Source: Betaproteobacteria bacterium (lineage in GTDB: Bacteria; Pseudomonadota; Gammaproteobacteria; Burkholderiales; Casimicrobiaceae). Taken from it: 64,000 nt of DNA. The position numbers and the translations under genes were made by a program. Shown here one piece after another: positions 48,755 through 57,892 of the stretch (positions are counted from its first letter, which is position 1; the number at the start of each line of letters is the position of its first letter). The stretch is taken from assembly GCA_016716425.1 (NCBI GenBank), contig JADJWJ010000022.1:1-64000 (forward strand), in the 5' to 3' direction. The notes under the pieces are model-generated. The model saw nothing but the letters and a program-made list of their open reading frames with translations, was not told the origin of the DNA and searched no databases.

Positions 48755-50520
48755 CGACCGCGCCGAACCGCCGGCTCGCGGCGATCCTGGTCGCGGACGT
48801 CGTGGGGTTCAGCCGGCACACCGAGCGCGACGACGCCGGGACGCTCGCCCACCTGCGCGCGATTCGCGCCGAAGTGATCGACCCGGCCATTGCCGACCTG
48901 CGGGGACGCCTCGTCAAGTCGACCGGAGACGGCGTGCTCGTCGAGTTCGCGAGTGCGGACGCCGCGCTGCGCTGCGCGATCCGCGTGCAGCGCGCGCTCG
49001 CCGAGCGCAACCAGGGAGCCGCCGCGGACCTGCGCGTCGATCTGCGCATCGGCGTCAATCTGGGCGACGTCATCGTCGACGGCGAAGGCGACATCTTCGG
49101 CGACGGCGTCAACGTCGCCGCGAGGCTCGAATCGCTCGCACCTCCCGGCGGCATCTGCATCGCCGCTGCCGTGCGCGACCAGGTCCACGGCAGCCTCGAC
49201 GTCGAGTTCGCCGACGCGGGCGAACAGCAGGTCAAGAACATCGCACGTCCGATCCGCGCGTTCATCGTCGACATCGCGGGCAGTCGCGGTACGGCGCCTG
49301 CGTCCTCCCCGCCGGCGAAGCTGCGCGCGATGTCCGTTGGCGTGTGCCCGCTCGTCGCGGCGGTCGACGATCCCGGCCTCGTCCGGCGGGCAAAGGTCAC
49401 GACGCGCGAGTTCACGGCGATGCTCGCGCGATCCGGCGTGACGATCGCTGTCGTCCCGGTGCCTCACGCGCTTGCGGCCAAGGCGCCCGACGAGCCCGCT
49501 GCCGTGGGACGGGCGCTCGCGGTGCGCTATCTCGTCGAAGGCGATCTTCGACCGGCGTCGCTTCACGTCCGCGTGGTCGACGCGGCGAGCGGCGAGCAGT
49601 TGTGGAGCGAGTCCACCGCGCTTCCCGCGGCCGCGGACGGCGATGCCGAGGCGCGGGCGCTGCACGCGGTGGCGTGGCACCTCGGCCGTGCGATGCTCAC
49701 TGCGGAAATCCGGCGGGTGCTTGCCGAGCCGCTCGCGCAGTCCACGCCGGTCGAGAACGTCGTGCGCGCGCTGGCCCTCAACAGCACGGAACCCGATCCG
49801 CGCAAGCGCTCCGCGGAGAAGGAACGGTTGCTCGAAGATGCGCTGGCGCGCGATCCGACGTGCGTCCCGGCGCTGGTCGGCCTCGCGCTCGCGCTCGACC
49901 AGCGTACGGACCAGGATCTGTCGGCCGACCCGGTCGCCCTTGCGCAGCGCATGCTGGAGCTGACGACGAAGGCGGTCCGCCTGAACGACATCCAGCCGAC
50001 GACGTGGTACCTCCACTCGGGGGCGCTCATCGCGACCGGGCAGTGGCAGGCAGCACTCGAGGCGAGCGCCAAGGCTCTTCGTCTCGAGCCCTGGAGCAGC
50101 ATGCTGGCCTCGCACCACGCCGCACTGACCGCGTGGTGCGGGCGCCCCGCCCAAGCGCGGGCGATGCTGGAGGATGCGATCGCCACGAATCCGCAGAACT
50201 CCGCCGCCCCCATGCAGGACCTGTGCATGGCGCACCTGCTGCTCGGCAACTACCGGGACGCGGTCGAAGCCGGGGAGAAGGCGATCGGGCTCGGCGCCGA
50301 CGACCCGATGCGCACGGGCCTCCACGTCGTGGCTGCCTGCGCGCAGCTGGGCGAAACGGCCAAGGCCGCCGCAGCGCTCGACGCCGTGCTGCGTGCGCTG
50401 CCGGGGTTGACGATCGCCATGCACCGCTGGCGCAACCGCCTCGCGCATCCCGACTGGATCCGGCTGGCCGAGGAGCACCTGTACCCGGGCCTGCGCAAGG
50501 CCGGGCTGCCCGAGGGCTAG
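48751..50520 (+). CDS. Class III adenylate/guanylate cyclase with TolB-like and TPR regions
   Basis: 589 residues, TTG start overlapping the aldolase-like stop (TTGA). Residues 1-180 are a class III nucleotidyl cyclase: LAAILVADVVGFSRH (metal Asp), KSTGDGVLVEF (second Asp), GDIFGDGVNVAARLESLA. Then a TolB/FlgO-like segment (VRYLVEGDLRPASLHVRVVDAASGEQLWSE) and tetratricopeptide repeats from about 350 (VPALVGLALALDQRT, TTWYLHSGALIATGQWQAAL, DLCMAHLLLGNYRDAV). This cyclase-TolB-TPR layout is common in Rhizobiales and Burkholderiales and its signal is unknown. Confidence 0.85.
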   Translation: MTTAPNRRLAAILVADVVGFSRHTERDDAGTLAHLRAIRAEVIDPAIADLRGRLVKSTGDGVLVEFASADAALRCAIRVQRALAERNQGAAADLRVDLRIGVNLGDVIVDGEGDIFGDGVNVAARLESLAPPGGICIAAAVRDQVHGSLDVEFADAGEQQVKNIARPIRAFIVDIAGSRGTAPASSPPAKLRAMSVGVCPLVAAVDDPGLVRRAKVTTREFTAMLARSGVTIAVVPVPHALAAKAPDEPAAVGRALAVRYLVEGDLRPASLHVRVVDAASGEQLWSESTALPAAADGDAEARALHAVAWHLGRAMLTAEIRRVLAEPLAQSTPVENVVRALALNSTEPDPRKRSAEKERLLEDALARDPTCVPALVGLALALDQRTDQDLSADPVALAQRMLELTTKAVRLNDIQPTTWYLHSGALIATGQWQAALEASAKALRLEPWSSMLASHHAALTAWCGRPAQARAMLEDAIATNPQNSAAPMQDLCMAHLLLGNYRDAVEAGEKAIGLGADDPMRTGLHVVAACAQLGETAKAAAALDAVLRALPGLTIAMHRWRNRLAHPDWIRLAEEHLYPGLRKAGLPEG

Positions 50521-50570
50521 CTGTGGAGCTTCATGAGGTTGTTACCGAGACGCGTGATCTCCGGACAACC

Positions 50571-50660
50571 GTCGTCCCCGCGAAAGCGGGGACCCAGCGT
50601 CGTGGCGTGTTTGCCGGATGTTCCCAAGACACTGGATCCCCGCTTTCGCGGGGACGACGA
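50571..50660. repeat. Dispersed palindrome family B, copy 2
   Basis: GTCGTCCCCGCGAAAGCGGG and its complement CCCGCTTTCGCGGGGACGAC flank ACCCAGCGT and CACTGGATC; same family as 24765-24840. Confidence 0.85.
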
Positions 50661-50714
50661 CCGCTGGCATGCATGCGGCGCATTCCAGGCGGCAACAACG
50701 TCTTGACGGTTCAC

Positions 50715-50797
50715 AGCTAGCGGCCGCCGGGCCGCCCCAAGGGCGCATGCCCCCTTGGGGGAGGCGCACGCAGCGCGCTTCGGGGGGATTTCACCCG
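50715..50797. repeat. GC-rich hairpin repeat between B2 and the first VOC gene
   Basis: CCGCCCCAAGGGCGCATGCC with CCCTTGGGGGAGGCGC forms a long hairpin; the following CACGCAGCGCGCTTCGGGGG recalls intergenic repeats of Burkholderiales. Single copy in this window. Confidence 0.55.
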
Positions 50798-50801
50798 CGA
50801 C

Positions 50802-51443
50802 CTAGAGCGTGGCCACGCCGCGCGGCGTGCGGATCATCGCCGCGAGCCGCGGCGACCTCGCGTAGGTGACCTTCAGCGTCTCGGACAGGCCGAGTGCGGC
50901 CAGATCCGCGCGTACCGCGGCGGGCTCCGGATGCTCGCCCGCTACGAGCGCGAGCCGCAGCCCGCGGTCGGGCAAGTGGTCGGACGGATGCCGCGCGTCG
51001 GCCCACTGGATCAGCGTGGGCACGAGGCCGCGCCCGGGCCGATGGCCGTCGCCTGGTATCGTGATCCGCCATGCGAAGTCGCCGCGCGTCATCGGCGTCG
51101 CCAAGCCCAGCGCCGGCACGCGCGCGACGGCCGCCGCGAGGTCCGCGGTGCGCGCGACCCAGTGGACGAGCTGCGGCCCCTCGGCCAGCGCCGCCCTCAT
51201 CCGCGGCTCGTCGAGATCGAACCAGCGCGGGCGCAACGGCTTCACGCCGTCCGGGTCGACGGCGATCACTTCGAGATAGAAGCGCAGGCCGAGCGACAGG
51301 AGCGCGTTGTGCGTGCCCATCGCGACGTGCGCACCGCCCGGCTGCGGCCGGAAGCCCAGCCGTTCCTCGACCCAGTCGCAGCCCTGCGCGAGGGTCTGCG
51401 CCGCGACGACGAGGTGGTCGGGCTCGACGGCGAGCGGGCTCAC
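50802..51443 (-). CDS. Glyoxalase-like (VOC) domain protein
   Basis: 213 residues, GTG start at 51443 located in the edge of repeat F2. N-terminal VEPDHLVVAAQTLAQGCDWV, PGGAHVAMGTHNALLSLG, YLEVIAVDPDG: the first VOC half with His and Glu in metal-ligand positions. The C-terminal half (ARTADLAAAVARVPALG, GRGLVPTLIQWADARHPSDHL) is the Glyoxalase_3-type second half. Function unknown; relatives are annotated only as VOC proteins. Confidence 0.8.
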   Translation of the reverse strand: MSPLAVEPDHLVVAAQTLAQGCDWVEERLGFRPQPGGAHVAMGTHNALLSLGLRFYLEVIAVDPDGVKPLRPRWFDLDEPRMRAALAEGPQLVHWVARTADLAAAVARVPALGLATPMTRGDFAWRITIPGDGHRPGRGLVPTLIQWADARHPSDHLPDRGLRLALVAGEHPEPAAVRADLAALGLSETLKVTYARSPRLAAMIRTPRGVATL

Positions 51444-51503
51444 TGGACGACCTTCGCGCTGCGCGCTCCGGCTCTTTGGGCACCTCGGCCCTCGGGGTGG
51501 CCC
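51437..51503 (-). repeat. Palindromic element F, copy 2
   Basis: Intergenic copy, in opposite orientation to 27265-27320. 22 bases (51450-51471) are identical to the copy inside the HcnC-like gene and the flanking GGGCC-CCCCGAGGGC and CCAGTGAGCC blocks also match. It ends in the GTG start of the downstream VOC gene. Confidence 0.65.
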
Positions 51504-51510
51504 GTCGGGC

Positions 51511-51897
51511 TCATGCAGGCGAGCGCGCCTCGCCGGCGTCGAAGTCGAGCTCGACGCGCGCGCCGTTCGGGTCGAAGAAGAACAGCTGCCACGTGCCGGC
51601 GCCGGGCAGCCGCCGGCAGTCGTACGGGATGCCGCGCGCGTCGAGCTGCGCGAGCGTCGTGGCGAGGCCGGACGCGGTGAACGCCATGTGGTCGATGACG
51701 CCCGCGCGCAACTCTTCGCGCGGGCACCCGCCGATCACGTGCAGGATCGGCGTGCCGCCGCCGTACAGCCACGCGCCCGGGAACGCGAACGGCGGACGCG
51801 GGCCCGGCGCGAGTCCCAGGAAGTCGCCGTAGAAGGCGACGGTCGCGTCGACGTCGTCGGTCAGGATCGTGAAGTGGTTCATGCCGGATACGGCCAT
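51511..51897 (-). CDS. VOC-family dioxygenase/glyoxalase
   Basis: 128 residues. MNHFTILTDDVDATVAFYGDFLGL is the canonical VOC opening with metal His; further ligands in IDHMAFTASGLATTLAQLD and in LFFFDPNGARVELDFD (Glu). Similar to small fosfomycin-resistance/lactoylglutathione-lyase-like proteins; reaction not assignable. Transcribed in the same direction as the other VOC gene, with repeat F2 between them and repeat E2 upstream. Confidence 0.8.
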   Translation of the reverse strand: MAVSGMNHFTILTDDVDATVAFYGDFLGLAPGPRPPFAFPGAWLYGGGTPILHVIGGCPREELRAGVIDHMAFTASGLATTLAQLDARGIPYDCRRLPGAGTWQLFFFDPNGARVELDFDAGEARSPA

Positions 51898-51914
51898 GTT
51901 GTCCTCCGCAACGA

Positions 51915-52172
51915 GTCAGTCGAAATGGGCCGTCCCGCGCGACTGACCTGCCACGGCCTCCTTGGACAGCTTCGAAATGCAATCGTGCGCGCGTCGGCCG
52001 CCGCCCTCGCGCGCAGACGCGCTCTGCGAGCCGTGGCTTCCTTTGCAGGGCGCGCCTTCGCTTGCAAGCGAAGGCTGCGCGAGCGGCCCGGAGCATGCTC
52101 CGGAAAACCCGCTCTCGCCCCCGCGCGCGACGGCGTCCCGGGGGGCAGCGAGCGTGGGAGCTGTTTCACTTC
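51915..52172. repeat. Long dispersed repeat family E, copy 2
   Basis: Shares with 34518-34698 the blocks GTCAGTCG...GCGACTGACCTGCCACGG, CTCGCGCGCAGACGCGCTCT and GCAGCGAGCGTGGGA...TTCAG, with an extra insert of about 80 bases between the second and third. It fills the VOC-esterase gap and runs into the esterase stop codon. Confidence 0.75.
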
Positions 52173-53175
52173 AGGATACCGCGTCGGCGAAGAAGTCGCC
52201 GACGAGCGCCGTGGCGTCCGGCGGCGCCGCGTCGTTGAACGGCAGCGCCGCGTCGCCGCCGCTCCATGCGTGGCCGAGACCGGCGACTTCGACGTGGCGT
52301 GCGACCAGGCGGCCGTCGCGGCGCCACTCGCGGACGAGCACGCTGCGGCCGTCGGCCAGCGCGTCCGTGCGCTCGGCGTCGGCGGGAGGTGGGGCGGTGA
52401 GGTCGCCGCCCGCCGCAGCGGGGTGCCCGTTGAGGCGCAAGAACTGGCGCACCAATGCCACCGCGTTGCGCGGCGCGACGATCTCGTCGCCCGCGCCGTG
52501 GACGGCGAGCAGCGGCACGCGCACGTCGTGCGGCGCCTCGCCCATGCGCGCCTGCGTGCCGATCGCCGCGACGTCCTGGTCGGGCCCGCGCGCCATGATC
52601 GACAGCGCCGTCAGCGCCGACGACGCGGCGCCGCACGCGAGCCCCGAGTGGACGGCGACGGCGCGTACCAGTCGCGGGTAACGGACGCCCAGCACCGCCG
52701 CCAGCGCACCGCCGGCCGAGATGCCGGCCGCCAGCACGCGCTCGCCGTCGATCCGGTAGCGGCGGCACACGCGGCGAATCTGCGCGGCGACGATCGCCGC
52801 CTCGCCGCCGCCGCGCTGCGTGCGCCGTTCGAACCAGTTCCAGCAGCGCCACGGATTGGCGGTGTCCTTCTGCCGCGGCAGCAGCACGACGCAGCCGGTG
52901 CGGTCGGCGAGTTCGGTCACGCGCGTGCCCTGCGCGAACTTCTCCGGCGTCTGCTTGCAACCGTGGCACCAGACCAGCAACGGCACGCGCCCGAAGAGCG
53001 GCCGTCCCTTCGGAACGTAGACGAGGTAGTCGCGCGACGGCCACACGAACGGCGCGGTGCCGACGAGCCCACGCCACGAGAATTTCGAGCCCGACTCGAA
53101 GCGGCCGGGTGTCGGCTCGCGGCGGAACCAGCGGGTGAAGGCTGCCTTGGTGCGGGACCAGATTCGCGCGAACAC
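52171..53175 (-). CDS. PHB-depolymerase-family esterase
   Basis: 334 residues, GTG start at 53175 assumed (VFARIWSRTKAAFTRW); no signal peptide, unlike secreted depolymerases. DYLVYVPKG, VPLLVWCHGCKQTPEKFAQ (oxyanion), AAGISAGGALAAVLG (nucleophile Ser in G-x-S-x-G), LAVHGAGDEIV, GLGHAWSGGD (His). LpqC/poly(3-hydroxybutyrate) depolymerase-like fold. May be an intracellular or phage-lysis-type esterase; substrate unknown. Stop lies in repeat E2. Confidence 0.8.
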   Translation of the reverse strand: MFARIWSRTKAAFTRWFRREPTPGRFESGSKFSWRGLVGTAPFVWPSRDYLVYVPKGRPLFGRVPLLVWCHGCKQTPEKFAQGTRVTELADRTGCVVLLPRQKDTANPWRCWNWFERRTQRGGGEAAIVAAQIRRVCRRYRIDGERVLAAGISAGGALAAVLGVRYPRLVRAVAVHSGLACGAASSALTALSIMARGPDQDVAAIGTQARMGEAPHDVRVPLLAVHGAGDEIVAPRNAVALVRQFLRLNGHPAAAGGDLTAPPPADAERTDALADGRSVLVREWRRDGRLVARHVEVAGLGHAWSGGDAALPFNDAAPPDATALVGDFFADAVS

Positions 53176-53177
53176 GC

Positions 53178-53335
53178 GGCGCCCCTCGCCGTCTGGCCGT
53201 GCAGGGAGGTGTCCTGGCACCGGCCGAGTGGAGGACGCCGATCGCGTGGAGACCACCGCCGGCTTGCGGCGAGTCGTGCCGCGCCGCTTCGGCGTCAAGC
53301 CGGCCCAGCGGGGAGAGGGCCGGGGTGAGGGTGGT
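53178..53335. repeat. Degenerate palindrome family A, copy 4
   Basis: GGCGCCCCTCGCCGTC on the left and GCGGGGAGAGGGCCGGGGTGAGGG on the right match the outer parts of family A, while the core is unrelated. It spans the gap between rng and the esterase. Confidence 0.45.
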
Positions 53336-53342
53336 CGGTCAT

Positions 53343-54803
<1,461 letters not shown>

Positions 54804-54882
54804 GGCAAGCCGGCGGGTCGGCGCGCGGGAGGAGGGCGTGCGCGCCGTTCCGCCGGGTCCGGCGGCCTTGGGGTTGCGTCCG

Positions 54883-55497
54883 TTATAGCACGGGGCGGCC
54901 GATGCGCGCGAGGAGCCCCGCGGTCTCGGCCAGCGGCAATCCCACGACGCCGGAATAGCTACCCTCGACGCGCGTGATGAACGCGGCGGCCAGCCCCTGG
55001 ATCGCGTAGCCGCCCGCCTTGTCCATCGGCTCGCCGGTGGCGACGTAGCGCTCGATTTCGCCGGCGGTCAACCGGCGAAACGTCACGTGCGAGACGGATA
55101 CCGCGACCTCGACGTCGTCCTGCCACTTGAGCGCGACGGCGGTCAGCACGTCGTGCCGCCGGCCCGAGAGCTGCGCGAGCATCCGGCGGGCGGCGTCGAC
55201 GTCGGCAGGCTTGCCGAAGATCGCGCCGTCCAGCACGACCTCGGTGTCGGCGCCGAGCACCGGGCGCGGCGGCAGCGCGCGCTGTTCCATCCGCTTCCAG
55301 CCGACGGTCGCCTTGGTGCGCGCGATGCGCTCGACGTAGTGCGGCGGCGGCTCGGCGTCGCGCGCCTCCTCGACGACGTCGCGGTGGCGGCCGGGCGCCT
55401 CGCGCAGCCTGATCTCGTCGAACGCCACGCCGATCTGGCGCAGGAGCTCCTGCCGGCGCGGGCTGCGGGAGGCGAGGTAGACGGCGACGTCAGTCAC
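54883..55497 (-). CDS. maf: Maf-family nucleotide pyrophosphatase
   Basis: 204 residues. LASRSPRRQELLRQIGV is the Maf phosphate-binding signature; LGADTEVVLDGAIFGKP has the catalytic Asp, GRRHDVLTAVAL, and DKAGGYAIQGLAAAFI follow. Hydrolyses non-canonical or excess nucleoside triphosphates (dTTP/UTP type by the Arg/Gln pattern, uncertain). Start overlaps the rlmH end by 8 bases. Confidence 0.9.
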   Translation of the reverse strand: MTDVAVYLASRSPRRQELLRQIGVAFDEIRLREAPGRHRDVVEEARDAEPPPHYVERIARTKATVGWKRMEQRALPPRPVLGADTEVVLDGAIFGKPADVDAARRMLAQLSGRRHDVLTAVALKWQDDVEVAVSVSHVTFRRLTAGEIERYVATGEPMDKAGGYAIQGLAAAFITRVEGSYSGVVGLPLAETAGLLARIGRPVL

Positions 55498-55957
55498 GGT
55501 GGTAGGGGTGCCCGGCGTTCACGCTGACGGCGCGGTAGAGCTGCTCGGCGAGCAGCACGCGCGCGAGCCCGTGCGGAAGCGTCATCGGCGACAGCGCGAC
55601 GAGCGCGGCGGCGTCGCGCTTCAGCGCGGGATCGAGGCCGTCCGCGCTGCCGATCACGAATGCCAAGTCGGCGCCGTCCTGCTGCCAGCGGGCAACGTGC
55701 GTCGCGAGGTCGCGCGTCGTCCAGCGCTCGCCGTGCTCGTCGAGCGCGACCATCCGGTGGCCGGTGCACGCGGCGCGGATGCGCGTCGCCTCGGTCGCGA
55801 GGAGCTGGGCAACCGTGCGTCCGCGGTCGCGCGCTTCCGGCTTCAGCTCGACCAGGTCGATCGCGAACTCCCTGGGCATCCGCTGCGCGTAGTCGGCGAA
55901 CCCTTCGGCGACCCAGGCAGGCATGCGGTGGCCGAGGGCGACGATGCGCAGCTTCAC
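55490..55957 (-). CDS. rlmH: 23S rRNA m3-pseudouridine1915 methyltransferase
   Basis: 155 residues, GTG start (VKLRIVALGHRMPAWV). SPOUT fold: FADYAQRMPREFAIDLVELKPE, MVALDEHGERWTTRDLATHV, FVIGSADGLDPALK (SAM knot), SPMTLPHGLARVLLAEQLYRAVSV, ending in NAGHPYHRD. Methylates pseudouridine 1915 in helix 69 of the ribosome. Between rsfS and maf, as in most Betaproteobacteria. Confidence 0.95.
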   Translation of the reverse strand: MKLRIVALGHRMPAWVAEGFADYAQRMPREFAIDLVELKPEARDRGRTVAQLLATEATRIRAACTGHRMVALDEHGERWTTRDLATHVARWQQDGADLAFVIGSADGLDPALKRDAAALVALSPMTLPHGLARVLLAEQLYRAVSVNAGHPYHRD

Positions 55958-56008
55958 CTGAAAATGGGCAGGCCGATTTTCGCAGGCTGGACACGTCGCG
56001 TCGGGGCG

Positions 56009-56029
56009 GAAGGCCCGCGCGGGCCTTTT
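56009..56029. terminator. GC hairpin between rsfS and rlmH
   Basis: AAGGCCCGC-GCGGGCCTT followed by TTC on the plus strand. It is the only clear hairpin in the 143-base gap. On the minus strand, where the genes run, no T-run follows it, so it may weaken rather than end the message. Confidence 0.35.
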
Positions 56030-56100
56030 CCACCCCCGCGCCGCCATCATCGCCACGGCCGGGCGACCTCGCGGGAAATCGAGCCTGGCTCCATTTTCGG

Positions 56101-56451
56101 TTACGCCGCCTTCGCGCGCCTGCGCGCCGCCGGCGCCTCCCACAGTTCCTCGAGGTTGTAATAGGTGCGCACCGCGGGCTGCATGACGTGGACCACGATG
56201 TCGCCGCAGTCGACGAGCACCCACTCGCCGGATTCCTCGCCCTCGACGCCGATGATCGTCGCGCCGGCCTCCTTCAGCCGGTCGCGCACGTGATGGGCGA
56301 GCGCCTTGACCTGCCGGTTCGAGTCGGCGCTGGCGATGATCAGCGAATCGTAGAAACTGGTGAGCTTGCGGACGTCGAGGACCTTGATGTCGTGGGCCTT
56401 GATGTCCTCGAGGGCGGTGACGGCGGTCTGCTGCAGCTTGTTAAGTCGCAT
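56101..56451 (-). CDS. rsfS: Ribosomal silencing factor RsfS
   Basis: 116 residues from ATG 56451 (MRLNKLQQTAVTALEDIKAHDI). Hallmarks: VLDVRKLTSFYDSLIIASADSNRQVKAL, EGEESGEWVLVDCGDIVVHVM, RTYYNLEELW. Binds ribosomal protein uL14 and blocks subunit joining during starvation. The start overlaps the nadD end by 11 bases. C-terminal Ala/Arg-rich tail is common. Confidence 0.95.
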   Translation of the reverse strand: MRLNKLQQTAVTALEDIKAHDIKVLDVRKLTSFYDSLIIASADSNRQVKALAHHVRDRLKEAGATIIGVEGEESGEWVLVDCGDIVVHVMQPAVRTYYNLEELWEAPAARRRAKAA

Positions 56452-57109
56452 CCGGGGGGGTCGAGTAGAGGCGATGCTGGTCAATATAGGTCAAAACCTC
56501 GCGCGGCAGCAAACCCTCGACCGCCGCGCGGCCCGCGGGGCCGCGCGCGAGTTGCGTGCGAATCACGGTCGCGGAAATCGGCTGCGGCGACACCCGCGCC
56601 TCGTAGATGGTGCCGGCGGGCGTGGAAAACAAGGCAGCGGGTTCGCGGACGCGCCGGCGGCGCCACTCGGCGGCGAGCGGCTCCGGCAGGTCCGCCTCCA
56701 GCGCGACGCCCGGCCGCGCGACGACGACGACGTGGGCCAGCGCGAAGATCTCCCGCCAGCGATGCCACGTCGGCAGGCCGTGGAACGCGTCGGCGCCGAC
56801 GAGAAGCAGGAGCGGGCGCGCCGGGTCCTCGCGGCGCAGCTCTTCGAGTGTCAGGACCGTGTAGCTCCTGCCGGGCCGCGCGAGCTCGCGCTCGTCGATG
56901 GCGAGCCCCGGGAATTCGGCGGCCGCGAGGCGCAGCATCGCCAACCGGTCCGCGACCGACGCCGCCGGCCCGCCGCGATGCGGCGGATCGCGCGCCGGCA
57001 CCAGCCGCAATTCGGCCAGCCCGAGCGCGCGGCGCGCGTCATCGGCGAACCGCAGGTGCCCGTAGTGGACCGGGTCGAACGTGCCGCCGAGCAGCGCGAC
57101 GGGTTGCAT
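56441..57109 (-). CDS. nadD: Nicotinate-nucleotide adenylyltransferase
   Basis: 222 residues. NAD biosynthesis, transfers AMP to nicotinate mononucleotide. LLGGTFDPVHYGHLRFADDA is the nucleotidyltransferase motif (H-x-G-H); ARDPPHRGGPAASVADRLAML, LELARPGRSYTVLTLEELR, LVGADAFHGLPTWHRW and PISATVIRTQLA follow. Complete. First gene of the rsfS-rlmH-maf-rng run. Confidence 0.95.
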   Translation of the reverse strand: MQPVALLGGTFDPVHYGHLRFADDARRALGLAELRLVPARDPPHRGGPAASVADRLAMLRLAAAEFPGLAIDERELARPGRSYTVLTLEELRREDPARPLLLLVGADAFHGLPTWHRWREIFALAHVVVVARPGVALEADLPEPLAAEWRRRRVREPAALFSTPAGTIYEARVSPQPISATVIRTQLARGPAGRAAVEGLLPREVLTYIDQHRLYSTPPDAT

Positions 57110-57136
57110 CCGGCGATGTTACGCGGGGTAGGAACT

Positions 57137-57240
57137 TCCACAAAGAGACGCAGAGGCGCAGAGGCGCAGAGGCGCAGAGGCGCAGAGGCGCAGAGGCGCA
57201 GAGAACCTGCCTCCTCTGCGCCTTCGCGTCTCTTTGTGGA
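57137..57240. repeat. Inverted repeat with six 8-bp tandem units
   Basis: TCCACAAAGAGACGCAGAGG and its complement CGCGTCTCTTTGTGGA bracket six perfect GCAGAGGC units (57150-57197) plus a partial one. It lies between nadD and DUF924. The CACAAAGAGACGCAG end is, as I recall, a dispersed repeat of other proteobacteria. Confidence 0.8.
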
Positions 57241-57256
57241 CCTTGCCGTGTCCAGG

Positions 57257-57835
57257 TCAGAACCGCGACCCCGGCTCCGCGAGGAATGCAACCTCCTCCG
57301 GCGTCGACGCGCGGCCGAGGATCGCGTTGCGGTGCGGGTAGCGGCCGAAGCGGAAGATCACGTCGGCGTGCTTGCGCGCCCAGACGAGCAGCGTGTCGTC
57401 GCCGGTCTCGCGGGCGAGGGCGCCGAACAGCGCGAGCGACCGGTGCTGCATGGCGGCGTCCTCGGCGTGCTCGAACGGCAGGTAGACGAACCCGCGCTGC
57501 ACCGGGTCGAGCGCGCGGTCGAAGCCGCGGGCGACCGCGGACTCCGCCGCGGCGAGCGCGCGGGCGTCGCCGGCGAACGCGCGCGGCGTGTCGCGGAAGA
57601 CGTTGCGCGTGAACTGGTCGAGCAGCACGATGCGCGCGAGCGCGCCGGCGGGCGTCGCGTCCCACGCCTCGAAGCCGCCGGCGAGCGCCTGCTCGACCGC
57701 GGCGCCGAAGCGCACGCGGATCGACGCGTCGAACGCCGGGTCCTTGCGGAACCACGCTTCGCGCGCGCGGCCGCGCTCGGGCGAGCCTTCCGCGCCGAAC
57801 CAGAAGTCGACGACGGCATCAGGGGTCGGGTCCAT
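57257..57835 (-). CDS. DUF924 family protein
   Basis: 192 residues. VVDFWFGAEGSPERGRARE, WFRKDPAFDASIRVRFG, LARIVLLDQFTRNVFRDTPRAF, FVYLPFEHAEDAAMQHRSLAL and FRFGRYPHRNAILGRAS are the DUF924 (TPR-like fold) signatures. Function unknown, though the fold is that of helical repeats. Complete; the ATG at 57835 is close to a TATGAT hexamer. Confidence 0.85.
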   Translation of the reverse strand: MDPTPDAVVDFWFGAEGSPERGRAREAWFRKDPAFDASIRVRFGAAVEQALAGGFEAWDATPAGALARIVLLDQFTRNVFRDTPRAFAGDARALAAAESAVARGFDRALDPVQRGFVYLPFEHAEDAAMQHRSLALFGALARETGDDTLLVWARKHADVIFRFGRYPHRNAILGRASTPEEVAFLAEPGSRF

Positions 57836-57892
57836 CGCCTATCATAACGGTCTGGCGGCGCCGCGCGCGGTGCCCACGCGAACCGGCCGGCG

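Noticed and set aside
54882..54887. TATAAC -10 box on the minus strand before rng
   Set aside because: It is made by the stop codon of maf (CTATAA) and is probably coincidence; rng is likely read from the nadD-side promoter.
57150..57203. CRISPR-like short tandem repeat
   Set aside because: Units of 8 bases are contiguous, without spacers, and no cas gene is near.
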